From Dorea_A sp016295505 (GTDB lineage: Bacteria > Bacillota > Clostridia > Lachnospirales > Lachnospiraceae), in NCBI RefSeq assembly GCF_039832105.1, contig NZ_JBDOHS010000005.1, positions 1 to 64,000 of the forward strand: DNA of 64,000 bases, in the 5' to 3' direction. A model generated the notes under the pieces. It saw only the letters and a list, made by a program, of their open reading frames with translations. It was not told the origin of the DNA and did not search any database. Position numbers and translations under genes: made by a program. This document shows positions 1 through 8,091 of this stretch, piece after piece (position 1 is the first letter of the stretch; every line of letters starts with the position of its first letter).

Positions 1-450
1 GGAAGTATCAAAGGTAAGGATCTGAGCCAGAGAAGAATCAATCTGCTGACAAATGGGTTCAGTATAATCAACCATTTGTTGAAACATGAGATCAAGGTGG
101 TCAGCAAAGTCCAGTTTAAAGCGTGTAAACAAAGGTGGATCAGGGACTTTGGAAAAACCGCAGAAATCCCGAAGTTCTTTGCAGAGATTCAATAAGAGTA
201 TCAGCAGGGAAACCGTGGGGATAGAAAAGATTTTTTGCAGGATGAGAGCAGAAAGGAAACCGGTAAGCGGATAATCTCTTTTGCGACCAAGATGCTGATA
301 AAAAGCGTTATAAAAAGTTTGAGGAATAAAAAGAGAAATATCAAAATGCTGCTCCAGAAGTTGAAAAAAGGAAGGAACATCATCCACAAACATGTCCTTG
401 CAGTCTGAAAAAGTATCTTTAAGTGAAAGCTGATGATAATTATTAGCCAT
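1..450 (-). CDS. DDE transposase, N-terminal part (cut by window edge)
   Basis: Reading leftward from an ATG at 448-450 there are 150 open codons without a stop, running off the window. The product begins MANNYHQLSLKDTFSDCKDM and continues through a hydrophobic stretch (PLTGFLSALILQKIFSIPT) to LTFDTS at the edge, where the Asp would be the first catalytic residue of the DDE triad. This N-terminal pattern is familiar from Lachnospiraceae IS transposases with an InsH/DUF772-like N-terminal domain. A ribosome site (GAGGAG) lies just upstream of the ATG. Because the gene leaves the window, I cannot tell whether the element is intact or to which IS family it belongs. Confidence 0.8.
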   Translation of the reverse strand, partial: MANNYHQLSLKDTFSDCKDMFVDDVPSFFQLLEQHFDISLFIPQTFYNAFYQHLGRKRDYPLTGFLSALILQKIFSIPTVSLLILLLNLCKELRDFCGFSKVPDPPLFTRFKLDFADHLDLMFQQMVDYTEPICQQIDSSLAQILTFDTS

Positions 451-541
451 AAATTTTTTCTCCTCTCGTGTGTGGGATGTTTGTGTGGTTACTTATATTT
501 TACCATGAGTGGAGAGAAAATTTATATATAAACAGCGAGAA

Positions 542-582
542 AACCCAGTAAAATCAATGGGTTGCGGCATTTAACAAATGCC
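542..582. other. two small hairpins between transposase and NYN gene
   Basis: Two adjacent inverted repeats are seen: AACCCA...TGGGTT (542-563) and a perfect GGCATTT-AAC-AAATGCC hairpin (566-582). They lie between the transposase start and the NYN gene. They could be part of the end of the insertion sequence or a leader structure of the downstream gene; the sequence does not decide. Confidence 0.35.
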
Positions 583-609
583 TAAGAAGGGAATAAAAAG
601 GAGAGAAAA

Positions 610-1596
610 ATGGAAGAGCAGTGTTTTGCATTGTTGATTGACGCAGATAATGTGTCAGCAAAGTATATCAAGCCGATACTGACAGAATTGTCAAAGTACG
701 GGGTGATCACATATAAAAGAATCTATGGTGACTGGACCAGCACACAGCATTCCAGCTGGAAGGATGAGCTTCTGACCAACTCCATCATGCCGATCCAGCA
801 GTTCAGCTATACGCAGGGTAAGAATTCCACAGATTCTGCAATGATCATAGATGCAATGGATATCCTGTATACGAATGATGTTGACGGATTCTGTATTGTA
901 TCCAGTGACAGTGATTTTACAAGACTTGTAAGCAGGTTAAGAGAAAGTGGAAAAATTGTGATTGGAATGGGTGAGAATAAGACACCGGAGCCATTTCGTA
1001 AAGCCTGTGATAAGTTTACGATCCTGGAAAATCTGTTATATGAGCAGAATCCGGGAACGTCCAAGGGTGAAGAGTCACGTGATAAGCTGAGTAAGGAAAA
1101 GATCGAAGATGCGATCATCAAGATGGTAATCGAGAATCAGGATAACAATAAGGCCACCGGGCTGGGTGAAGTGGGAAGCCGTCTGGTCAGTCTGTATCCG
1201 GATTTTGACGTACGAAGCTACGGTTATAACATGCTGTCAAAATTCCTGGAGGAATTCTCAAGAATTCAGTTAGTGAAACATGGCAATATTGTGTCTGTGG
1301 CTCTTCGGGAAGACCGTGATATGAAAGAAAGTATAGATGGTTATGTGATCGCTCTTCTGAAAAAGGCCGGGAAAACCGGAATCGAGCTTAGCATTCTGGG
1401 CAATAAAATATATGAAAAATTCAAAGAGTTCAAGATCAGCGATTATGGATATTCGCAGTTCAATAAATACGTGAAAAGTCTGGAACATGTAAAGGTGGAA
1501 CAGGATGGTACCATCCTGAAGGCGGTATATAAGAAACAGGAAGATGCGCACAAGCCAAGACTCAGTCACAGAAGAGCCGGAGAAGAAAAGCAATAG
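610..1596 (+). CDS. NYN (LabA/DUF88-type) domain protein with C-terminal LOTUS/OST-HTH domains
   Basis: Residues 1-140 form a NYN/PIN-like ribonuclease domain: LLIDADN near residue 8 supplies the first acidic residues, with further conserved Asp in STDSAMIIDAMD and SSDSDFTRL. The rest (about 165-235 and 245-310) looks like two winged-helix OST-HTH/LOTUS domains, as in LabA-like proteins (GLGEVGSRLVSLYPDFDVRSYGY; GIELSILGNKIYEKFKEFKISDYGY, each shown only as signature). NYN-OST-HTH proteins are thought to bind and process RNA; the substrate here is unknown. The start has a good ribosome site (AAGGAGAG). The stop is 21 bases before rlmD, so the two genes probably share a transcript. Confidence 0.88.
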   Translation: MEEQCFALLIDADNVSAKYIKPILTELSKYGVITYKRIYGDWTSTQHSSWKDELLTNSIMPIQQFSYTQGKNSTDSAMIIDAMDILYTNDVDGFCIVSSDSDFTRLVSRLRESGKIVIGMGENKTPEPFRKACDKFTILENLLYEQNPGTSKGEESRDKLSKEKIEDAIIKMVIENQDNNKATGLGEVGSRLVSLYPDFDVRSYGYNMLSKFLEEFSRIQLVKHGNIVSVALREDRDMKESIDGYVIALLKKAGKTGIELSILGNKIYEKFKEFKISDYGYSQFNKYVKSLEHVKVEQDGTILKAVYKKQEDAHKPRLSHRRAGEEKQ

Positions 1597-1617
1597 AAGA
1601 AGGAAAGGATACATGAT

Positions 1618-3075
1618 ATGAAGAAGGGACAAATATATGAAGGCATCATTGATGTAGTGGAATTTCCGAATAAAGGAATCATATATCTTCCGGAGGAGGA
1701 GCGATGTGTCATCGTAAAGAATGGAATCCCCGGACAGAAAGTACGGTTTTCTGTCAATAAGATCCGGAAGGGAAAAGCAGAAGGGCACCTTCTGGAGGTG
1801 CTTGAGAAGTCACCGCTTGAAATAGACTCTGCGTGTCCGCACTTTGGTCAGTGCGGGGGCTGCACCTATCAGAACCTGCCCTATGAAGAGCAGCTGAAGA
1901 TGAAAGAGGCTCAGGTAAAAGCCATGATGGACGAAGCCGTTGACGGAGACTACATCTGGGAAGGTGTCAGGCCGAGTCCGTTACAACAGGCATATCGCAA
2001 TAAGATGGAATTCTCCTTTGGAGATGAATATAAAGATGGCCCGATGGCGCTGGGCATGCATAAGCGGGGAAGTTTTCATGATATCGTAAATGTATCTGAC
2101 TGCCAGATTGTAGATGAAGACTACCGGAAAATCCTGGCATGTACCCTGGAATGCGCAAAAGAGTCCGGATATCCGTATTATCACCGGATGCGTCATACCG
2201 GATACTTCCGGCATCTGCTGGTGAGAAAAGCCGTCAAAACCGGTGAGATCCTGATTGATCTGGTGACGACGACAGAACAGGCAGTGGATGGCAGCAGTGC
2301 ATTTGAACAGAACTGGAAAGATCAGCTGCTTGCTCTGAATCTGGACGGAACGATTGCCGGAATCCTGCATACACAGAATGACAGTGTGGCAGATGTGGTC
2401 AAAGATGAAGGAACAGTCACCCTGTACGGGCAGGGCTATTTCTATGAAGAACTGCTGGACCTGAAATTCAAGATCACGCCTTTTTCGTTCTTCCAGACCA
2501 ATTCTCTGGGGGCAGAAGTCCTATATGAGACCGCAAGAGAATATATCGGTGAGACAAAGGATAAAGTTATCTTCGACCTGTACAGCGGAACAGGAACCAT
2601 TGCACAGATTCTGGCGCCGGTTGCAAAGAAGGTCGTGGGAGTCGAAATCGTGGAAGAAGCTGTTGAAGCTGCAAAGGAAAATGCAAAACTCAATGGTCTT
2701 ACGAACTGTACCTTCTGGGCGGGAGATGTGTTAAAGGTCATCGATGAACTGGGAGAAGTCCCGGATCTGATCATGCTGGATCCTCCGAGAGACGGAGTAC
2801 ACCCGAAGGCACTGGAGAAGATCACCAACTTTGGTGTGGATAAGATGGTGTATATCGCATGTAAGCCGACCAGCCTGGCGAGAGACCTGGAGATGCTGCA
2901 GGGAAGAGGGTACCGGGTGGAGAGGATCGCATGCGTGGATCTCTTTCCGAATACCGTGCATGTTGAGACGGTGTGCCTCTTGAGCAACCGAAAAGCAGAC
3001 TCTCACATAAAGCTTTCTCTTGATATGGATGAGTATTACGATATCATGGATAAGGAAAAAGCTGAAAAGGAATAA
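1618..3075 (+). CDS. rlmD: 23S rRNA (uracil-5-)-methyltransferase, RlmD/RumA type
   Basis: This is a TrmA/RumA-family SAM-dependent methyltransferase that makes 5-methyluridine in 23S rRNA. An N-terminal TRAM-like domain (about residues 1-60) is followed by the iron-sulfur cysteine pattern C-x5-C-x2-C (CPHFGQCGGC), the SAM-binding motif DLYSGTGTIAQ, the LDPPRDG motif and the catalytic-Cys region ACKPTSLARDL near the end. At 485 residues it is full length, with a short C-terminal extension. Clostridia often carry several paralogues, so the target uridine (U1939, U747 or another) cannot be assigned from sequence alone. Confidence 0.92.
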   Translation: MKKGQIYEGIIDVVEFPNKGIIYLPEEERCVIVKNGIPGQKVRFSVNKIRKGKAEGHLLEVLEKSPLEIDSACPHFGQCGGCTYQNLPYEEQLKMKEAQVKAMMDEAVDGDYIWEGVRPSPLQQAYRNKMEFSFGDEYKDGPMALGMHKRGSFHDIVNVSDCQIVDEDYRKILACTLECAKESGYPYYHRMRHTGYFRHLLVRKAVKTGEILIDLVTTTEQAVDGSSAFEQNWKDQLLALNLDGTIAGILHTQNDSVADVVKDEGTVTLYGQGYFYEELLDLKFKITPFSFFQTNSLGAEVLYETAREYIGETKDKVIFDLYSGTGTIAQILAPVAKKVVGVEIVEEAVEAAKENAKLNGLTNCTFWAGDVLKVIDELGEVPDLIMLDPPRDGVHPKALEKITNFGVDKMVYIACKPTSLARDLEMLQGRGYRVERIACVDLFPNTVHVETVCLLSNRKADSHIKLSLDMDEYYDIMDKEKAEKE

Positions 3076-3104
3076 CTTCATAATATACCGAACTTAAGCG
3101 ATAA

Positions 3105-3215
3105 GCTGCTGATGCGAAAGCATTGGTGGCTTATTTTTATGCACGTAAGGGAGGTGATGCCATTGAGCCAGATGAATTAGTTACAGAGTTACAGCCAATC
3201 AATGACAAATTATGA
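3105..3215 (+). pseudogene. 3' remnant of an unidentified gene upstream of the Res fragment
   Basis: An open stretch of 36 codons reads AADAKALVAYFYARKGGD and ends EPDELVTELQPINDKL before a TGA at 3213-3215. It has no start codon and is preceded by an in-frame TAA. The composition is protein-like, the stop lies next to the ribosome site of the type III restriction fragment, and the placement suggests the tail of an upstream gene of the same original operon. I do not recognise the family. Confidence 0.4.
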
Positions 3216-3231
3216 AAAGGAGAATTCAATT

Positions 3232-4248
3232 ATGGCAAAGAAAAGAAGTATTAAGGTTATCAGCCAGATCGGGCACAACTATAAGGTAAGAGCTCATGTT
3301 GAGTTTGAGATTAAATACAATAAATCCATAAATCGGGAAATGAGAATTCTTGATGTGGATGACAATATATATGAGTTGTCAAAGAACATGGAGCAATATA
3401 AGGGATATCGTATTTCTGAAATAGATCCGATTACTAGTTCTGTCACTTTTACAAACGGAGAAGTGATTCGAAAGGGTGATGTGGTAGGGGATGTTTCTGA
3501 AAAGGATATGAGAAGAATTCAAATTCGAGAGACCATTATTTCTCATATGGAGAAAGAAGAAGAGTTATTTAACCGCGGCATTAAGACATTATCCTTGTTC
3601 TTCATTGATGAAGTTGCTAAGTGTCGTATGTATGATGATGACGGTGAAGAATTGCTTGGCGAGTATGGTAGGATGTTTGAGGAAGAATATCGCGATGTGG
3701 TAAACAACTATATTACAATATTTGATACGCCTTACCAAAGATATTTGAAAGCTATTGAAGTAGAGACAACTCACAAAGGTTATTTTAGTATTGACAAGAA
3801 AGGCCATGTTGTAAATAGTGATATCAAAAGAGGCTCTGATTTATCGGATACAAGCTTTGATAAAGCATATAGAGCAGAAAAACATATACAGGACTATGTA
3901 TTTACTGATGGCACAGCTGAAAAGAGTGTGGAACGTAAATTCGCCGAGGAATTAGATGGTGCAAAAGAAGTATGTGTATATGCAAAATTGCCGAAAGGTT
4001 TTTCTATTCCAACACCTGTTGGTAATTATTCGCCTGATTGGGCGATTGCATTCTATGAAGGTACTGTTAAGCATATTTACTTCATAGCAGAAACTAAAGG
4101 TACCATGGAAAGTCTGGAACTAAGGCCAATAGAGAAAGCAAAGATTTCATGTGCAAGAAAACTGTTTAATGAGATTTCAACAGAGAATGTAGTTTATCAT
4201 GATGTAGATAGCTACCAGAGCTTACTTAGCATTATGAATTCGATATAA
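3232..4248 (+). CDS. type III restriction enzyme Res subunit, C-terminal fragment
   Basis: The protein matches only the C-terminal part of type III Res subunits: VTFTNGEVIRKGDVVGDVSE, then RRIQIRETI and LSLFFIDEVAKCR, then the endonuclease core with SPDWAIAF followed by IAETKG, a PD-(D/E)xK site. The SF2 helicase motifs that make up the first two thirds of Res (usually around 900-1000 residues) are absent, and no Mod methyltransferase is present. I chose ATG 3232 because a clear AAAAGGAG precedes it; an in-frame ATG lies 30 bases earlier. Without helicase and Mod it should not restrict DNA. It is probably a remnant left by deletion, with an intact reading frame, at the left edge of the decayed defence island. 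Confidence 0.8.
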   Translation: MAKKRSIKVISQIGHNYKVRAHVEFEIKYNKSINREMRILDVDDNIYELSKNMEQYKGYRISEIDPITSSVTFTNGEVIRKGDVVGDVSEKDMRRIQIRETIISHMEKEEELFNRGIKTLSLFFIDEVAKCRMYDDDGEELLGEYGRMFEEEYRDVVNNYITIFDTPYQRYLKAIEVETTHKGYFSIDKKGHVVNSDIKRGSDLSDTSFDKAYRAEKHIQDYVFTDGTAEKSVERKFAEELDGAKEVCVYAKLPKGFSIPTPVGNYSPDWAIAFYEGTVKHIYFIAETKGTMESLELRPIEKAKISCARKLFNEISTENVVYHDVDSYQSLLSIMNSI

Positions 4249-4294
4249 AAGAGTTGCTTTTGAAGAATAACAGAAAGCTACATAATGATTAAAA

Positions 4295-4307
4295 AAAGGG
4301 GCTGTAA
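4295..4307 (+). repeat. IS-end-like 13-mer, copy 1
   Basis: AAAGGGGCTGTAA occurs here and again at 5413-5425 in the same orientation, the second time just upstream of the IS1182-type transposase where the left end of that element is expected. This copy has no transposase behind it and may be a solo IS end. Confidence 0.45.
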
Positions 4308-4381
4308 CTCATGTTTTGGTGAATGACCCGACCAGAGGATATGGGATTTTTATCGAGAACATGTTAGACGCGGCGGAATAA
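4304..4381 (+). pseudogene. short 3' remnant of an unidentified gene
   Basis: Twenty-five open codons (VTHVLVNDPTRGYG ... NMLDAAE) end in a TAA at 4379-4381. The segment has no start, begins inside the IS-end-like 13-mer and reads like a protein C-terminus. It is probably a gene tail carried or cut by an insertion; no family is recognised. Confidence 0.3.
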
Positions 4382-4527
4382 TGTCAAAAAACCTAACCTT
4401 TGGTTAATATTATTTTTAAAACCCACTGCATATAATAAATATGGTGGTTTTTGAATTATTTTTGCAAATCTTGAGATACCGGAAGAAACAAGAGAAAAGA
4501 AACGTTGATATGGAGGATATGAAAATT

Positions 4528-5388
4528 ATGACAATTGAGCAATTGAAAAACGAACTGAATTCCATGAAGAACAAGATACTTATTATGAGAATAATAACTC
4601 ACGGTCTTGTTATATTAGGTCTTATTGCGGTTCCTTTTAATTTCTTTATTTCGCTACTGTGTTGGATAATCGCACCGGCCTTTGGGATACCGTTAGGTCG
4701 GATAATCAAAAAAAGGAATAAAATCAGTAATCAGCTTGCCGATAATGTTATTGGCTGTGTACTTAGGGATGTGTTTGGCGATGATGTGGAATATGATCTG
4801 TCAGGCGAATTTAAGCCGGACAAAGAGGCCGCTCCGCTTTACTTTCAGGTCCCGAAGGGCAGGGTTTGGGAAACGAATGGCAGGTATAATATTAAGGCTG
4901 CCTATAACGGAGTGAACATTGAACTGGGCAACTATTATATTAATGAGATGGAAGAAAACCATCAATGGAATGAGTCGTCCTCCGGCTGTACGTTATTTAA
5001 TGGCCCATGGCTTATATGCGATTGTGGCAGAAAGCCGGAATGCGTTGTATCTGTGTCAACGAAGAGCCACTATTTTTCCAATCAGCAAAGAATCGTAATA
5101 ATAGATGACGAGCAATTTAGTAAACGTTTCTGGGTAAATGCGAAAGATCCGCGAGAGGCGTTCGCAATCCTCACGCTGCAGATGATGGAAACTATTTCTG
5201 CCGTCGCAGACAGGAGCAACGGTCGGGTCTACATATCTTTTATGCCGGACGGAAAAATGCACATTGGTGTAGATACACAGCACTGCCTTTTTAACGCCAG
5301 GAAATGCCGTGATGCGGAAGAGCTTCGTAAGAAATTTTCGGAAGAGTTGCGTCAGCTTACCGATATCATCGACATCCTGAACAAGTAG
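4528..5388 (+). CDS. DUF3137-like membrane protein
   Basis: Function unknown. After a short polar N-terminus with a coiled-coil tendency (EQLKNELNSMKNK) there are two close hydrophobic segments (about residues 20-55 from this start), then a soluble beta-rich domain of about 220 residues. The end, with FSKRFWVNAKDPREAFAIL, then ISFMPDGKMHIGV, resembles the DUF3137 family, which often accompanies LemA-like proteins; no LemA gene is seen here. I prefer ATG 4528 because GGAGG stands 11 bases before it; the open frame extends upstream to 4441. The gene stands alone between IS debris, so it may have arrived with the mobile DNA. Confidence 0.6.
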   Translation: MTIEQLKNELNSMKNKILIMRIITHGLVILGLIAVPFNFFISLLCWIIAPAFGIPLGRIIKKRNKISNQLADNVIGCVLRDVFGDDVEYDLSGEFKPDKEAAPLYFQVPKGRVWETNGRYNIKAAYNGVNIELGNYYINEMEENHQWNESSSGCTLFNGPWLICDCGRKPECVVSVSTKSHYFSNQQRIVIIDDEQFSKRFWVNAKDPREAFAILTLQMMETISAVADRSNGRVYISFMPDGKMHIGVDTQHCLFNARKCRDAEELRKKFSEELRQLTDIIDILNK

Positions 5389-5412
5389 GATAAACAGCAT
5401 AACTATTATAGT

Positions 5413-5425
5413 AAAGGGGCTGTAA
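5413..5425 (+). repeat. IS1182-type element left end, 13-mer copy 2
   Basis: AAAGGGGCTGTAA repeats the 13-mer at 4295-4307 and lies 80 bases before the transposase start, where the left terminus of the element is expected. Confidence 0.5.
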
Positions 5426-5442
5426 AAAAAGTTCCTTAAAAG

Positions 5443-5479
5443 AAAAATAGCTCAGACCGTGAGGTTTGAGCTATTTTTT
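5443..5479 (+). terminator. hairpin with T-run protecting the transposase
   Basis: A perfect 12-base-pair inverted repeat (AAAAATAGCTCA / TGAGCTATTTTT, loop of 12) is followed by a T-run and immediately by a TATAAT-like -10 near 5482. Such hairpins commonly stop read-through transcription from outside into a transposase gene. Confidence 0.7.
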
Positions 5480-5493
5480 GGTATAATATATTT

Positions 5494-6435
5494 ATGCTAC
5501 TAAACAAAAATACCAAAGATAATTATACTTCACGTCAGCTTAAATTACCACTGGAAATCGAAATAATTATTGATGTTTCTGATCCAGTATATACTTTTTG
5601 TGAAATCATGGATCACATCGACCTATCAAGATATTTTGTAGAGAAGGACTACAAAACAGGTCGCCCAAGATGTGATGCACAGAAGTTACTTAAAGTTATA
5701 CTCTTTGCTTTTATGGAAAATGGATTCTGCTCACTTCGTGAAATCGAAAAATTGTGTAGAACAGATATCCGCTACATGTATCTTCTTGATGACATGAAAG
5801 CACCATCTTTTGCTACTTTCGGCAACTTTATTCGTGATGAACTTACTACTACAATTGAACACATATTTAATGATGTTAATGCTTACATCTTTGAAGCAGA
5901 TCATGTTGATTTAGACCACTATACATACATTGATGGCACTAAGATTGAAGCTAATGCCAACAAGTACACCTGGGTATGGAAGAAGTCCTGTATAAAAAAC
6001 AGAGACAAAATGTTTGCTAACATCACGGAGCTTAAGCCTTACGCATCAGATATGGAATGTTTTGTACCGTTGATGGAAAAGTTTAATGCAATATATGGTC
6101 ATTACCCTAAATATCCGGTTGCAGATGCCGGTTGTGGTTCATACAATAATTATCTTTACTGCGAAGAGCATGGTATGGAAAAGTATATGAAATTCACTAT
6201 GTTTGAGAAGGAAACAAAAGACAGTAAATATCATAATAATCCTTATCGAATAGACAACTTTGACCATGATGAGAATGGAACCCTTATATGTCCAAACGGG
6301 AAAAGGTTCATTCACAAATGTGATAAACATGTCAAAGGCAATAAGTATGGCAGAACCGAAGAGATATATGAATGTGAGGACTGTACCGGATGTCCTTACA
6401 AAAATGAGTGTTGCAAGAAAGTCAACTTTCGCTGA
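5494..6435 (+). pseudogene. IS1182-family transposase, internally deleted and truncated
   Basis: The first 165 residues match the familiar IS1182-type transposase (RPRCDAQKLLKVILFAFME, DDMKAPSFATFGNFIR, TYIDGTKIEANANKYTWVWK with the first catalytic Asp). Around MFANITE / LKPYASDMECF about 100 residues usual in the family are missing. The sequence then resumes through PVADAGCGSYNN (second catalytic Asp; the usual residue before GSYNN is Tyr) and ends at CCKKVNFR, before the region holding the catalytic Glu. Full-length relatives are roughly 500-550 residues, this one 313. It should be inactive. The element could still be mobilised only if an intact copy and both ends exist elsewhere. Confidence 0.85.
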
Positions 6436-6698
6436 TATGATTTTTTAAACATGTCATTATAGAGCTAAAATCGCATCGATCCAATCACAATCCCACCTTT
6501 TTGTATTATTTCTTCTTTTATCTGGTACTAAATTTCTTTTATCACAGCGCAAACGTATGTTCTGCACAACGGCATTTCAGTTTTATGAACAAAAAATAAC
6601 AGCGTAACAGTCAATCTGTACTCAATTTCTATTCAATGAGAATCTAAAAACTTTCCTGTAGAATGACCACAGAATAAAAAACAGGGAAGGAGAAGCTT

Positions 6699-6860
6699 GT
6701 GAAACAGAATGTAGAATTTGAACGGTGCATTGATTTTCTTGTGCGGATGATAGATAAATATGGCGAAGAGCTGCTCCGGGAACTGGAGGAAGATAAGGAA
6801 AACAATGGACAGGAGAAAACAGAAGAAAATGAAAAGAAAAAAGAAGCGGCAGCTTCCTGA
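6699..6860 (+). CDS. small acidic/lysine-rich protein of 53 residues
   Basis: A GTG-started frame of 53 codons has a strong ribosome site (GGGAAGGAG, 6683-6692). The product begins with a hydrophobic patch (ECIDFLVRM-like: FERCIDFLVRMIDKYGEELL) and ends in a highly charged E/K tail. A factor-independent terminator follows the stop directly, which supports expression as a separate unit. I do not recognise a family. It precedes the convergent Abi gene, and there is no evidence that the two are functionally linked. Confidence 0.6.
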   Translation: MKQNVEFERCIDFLVRMIDKYGEELLRELEEDKENNGQEKTEENEKKKEAAAS

Positions 6861-6886
6861 GATGGAAATCGCAGGGCTGCCGTTTT
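6847..6886 (+). terminator. terminator after the 53-residue ORF
   Basis: CGGCAGC (6847-6853) pairs with GCTGCCG (6876-6882) and is followed by TTTT. It overlaps the stop codon of the small ORF and lies just beyond the stop of the convergent abi gene. Confidence 0.6.
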
Positions 6887-6894
6887 ATATGATT

Positions 6895-7833
6895 TTAATA
6901 TAATTTATATCTGCAAATCTTTTCCCAATTTTCAGGGAATCCCATTTGTTTTAATAGTTGTGCCTGTGTTAAATGTGGGCACTGCTTAAGTACTCGCTTG
7001 ATTAATTGGCTAAGAGAACGTTTAAAAGATTTAAAATCATCATTGTTGATGAGATATCTTAGTGAAAGAACTACAGCAAATAAATCGTGTTTACCAAGCG
7101 TATAACTCCCCTTTTTCAACGGAATAGAAAGCTTTTGGTGTAGGAGTGTATCAGGGATTGTATCTTGAGTTCGAAAATCATATAATCGTTCTCCATGAGC
7201 ACATACATTCCGGCACTTTGCAATAATAGTGATAAATTGATGCAATTGTTTTTCTGTATAGCCTGGGAAATGTTTACTGACTTTTACTTGGACATCGTTT
7301 GGCATATATTGATAAAAGGCAGAAAGTTGTCCAAATGTAACAGCATTCATTGCAACCCAAAGTGGAACATTACCATATACCTTGGAATAATGGGAAATGT
7401 AATTATAATGGGAAGGTATCGAAATACAGTTTTGCATAGAATGAATCAGACGATTGACTGCTTTTTGGTTTTTCTTTGCAGAATTAAAACTTTCAGGGTT
7501 TAAATATTCTGCCTGATTATCACCAAATTTTTCACAGAAGTGATAGGAAATCAAAGATTTCAGATGCCGTTCTACATGAAGAATATACTTTAAAAATAAA
7601 GTCCGTAACTCTTCATCAAAATAATAAAATGCAACAATTTCTTCAAATGTAACACCATATAGGTATTTCCCGGAAGGTTTATGTTTAAACAGATTTTTGT
7701 ATCCGCCAATCAAAGAATAGTAGCTGATATGTTCTAGCGTATGGATGGCAGTTGGAACATCTGAAATGGTTAATTGTTTTTCATTCTGCAATTTTTCAAT
7801 TTGCTGATCGTATGTAAGAAATTTTTTCTCCAT
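6895..7833 (-). CDS. Abi_2 (AbiD/AbiF-like) abortive-infection protein
   Basis: The 312-residue product fits the Abi_2 family: an N-terminal TYDQQIEKLQNEKQLTI and SYYSLIGGYKNLFK segment, FDEELRTLFLKYILHVERHLKS in the middle, and the HEPN-type ribonuclease motif R-x4-H as RNVCAH (residues 208-213) followed by GERLYDF. HEPN proteins of this type are thought to cleave RNA after phage infection and arrest the cell. The frame is full length and the motif residues are intact, so it is probably functional, unlike its neighbours. A ribosome site (AGGAG) lies 9 bases before the ATG. The mRNA start lies behind a promoter, a small structured RNA and a terminator-like hairpin (7855-7955), so expression may depend on read-through. 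Confidence 0.88.
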   Translation of the reverse strand: MEKKFLTYDQQIEKLQNEKQLTISDVPTAIHTLEHISYYSLIGGYKNLFKHKPSGKYLYGVTFEEIVAFYYFDEELRTLFLKYILHVERHLKSLISYHFCEKFGDNQAEYLNPESFNSAKKNQKAVNRLIHSMQNCISIPSHYNYISHYSKVYGNVPLWVAMNAVTFGQLSAFYQYMPNDVQVKVSKHFPGYTEKQLHQFITIIAKCRNVCAHGERLYDFRTQDTIPDTLLHQKLSIPLKKGSYTLGKHDLFAVVLSLRYLINNDDFKSFKRSLSQLIKRVLKQCPHLTQAQLLKQMGFPENWEKICRYKLY

Positions 7834-7854
7834 AATATATCACTCCTATATAAT

Positions 7855-7920
7855 AAAAAAGGAGCCCACGCATGAGCTCCTCCGGCTACGGGCCCCTCGA
7901 GCATCCGTAGCACAACCACT
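7855..7920 (-). ncRNA. abiF-RNA-like structured RNA upstream of the Abi gene
   Basis: On the minus strand a promoter (see next entry) is followed by about 66 nt that fold into two hairpins. The first has a 7-bp stem GCTACGG/CCGTAGC (7905-7911 with 7885-7891) and a 13-nt loop. The second has an 8-bp stem with one G-U pair (7873-7880 with 7861-7868), a 4-nt loop and then six T, which is a terminator. The Abi ATG follows 22 bases later. Structured RNAs named abiF RNA are known upstream of AbiF/AbiD genes; this fits by position and architecture. I have not tested it against the Rfam model. Confidence 0.65.
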
Positions 7921-7926
7921 AAAAAT

Positions 7927-7955
7927 ACTATACAGGATTGATTTCTGAAAGTCAA
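7927..7955 (-). promoter_or_regulatory. promoter of the small RNA / abi unit
   Basis: TTGACT (-35, 7950-7955) and TATAGT (-10, 7927-7932) are separated by exactly 17 bases. Transcription would start near 7920, at the beginning of the structured RNA. Confidence 0.75.
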
Positions 7956-8020
7956 TCTGTTTTTTAGTGGTAATATTAGTTTATTCATATAAGCGTTAAA
8001 TATTCGGAAACAAATATTGA

Positions 8021-8059
8021 ATATAGTTGGAACAAATTATATAATATGGTTGGGACAAA
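8021..8059 (+). repeat. 16-nt direct repeat pair upstream of the TOTE gene
   Basis: ATATAGTTGGAACAAA (8021-8036) and ATATGGTTGGGACAAA (8044-8059) match at 14 of 16 positions with a 23-base period, about two helical turns. They lie 30-70 bases before the primase start and could be an operator. Confidence 0.4.
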
Positions 8060-8091
8060 AGATGCGGAATAGTATTGTGAAGGAATAAGAA

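Noticed and set aside
1270..1788. 172-residue minus-strand frame opposite the NYN and rlmD genes
   Set aside because: It spans two well-supported plus-strand genes and has no recognisable domain.
7770..7988. 72-residue minus-strand frame over the abi leader
   Set aside because: It overlaps the promoter, structured RNA and terminator of the abi unit and runs out of frame into the abi start.
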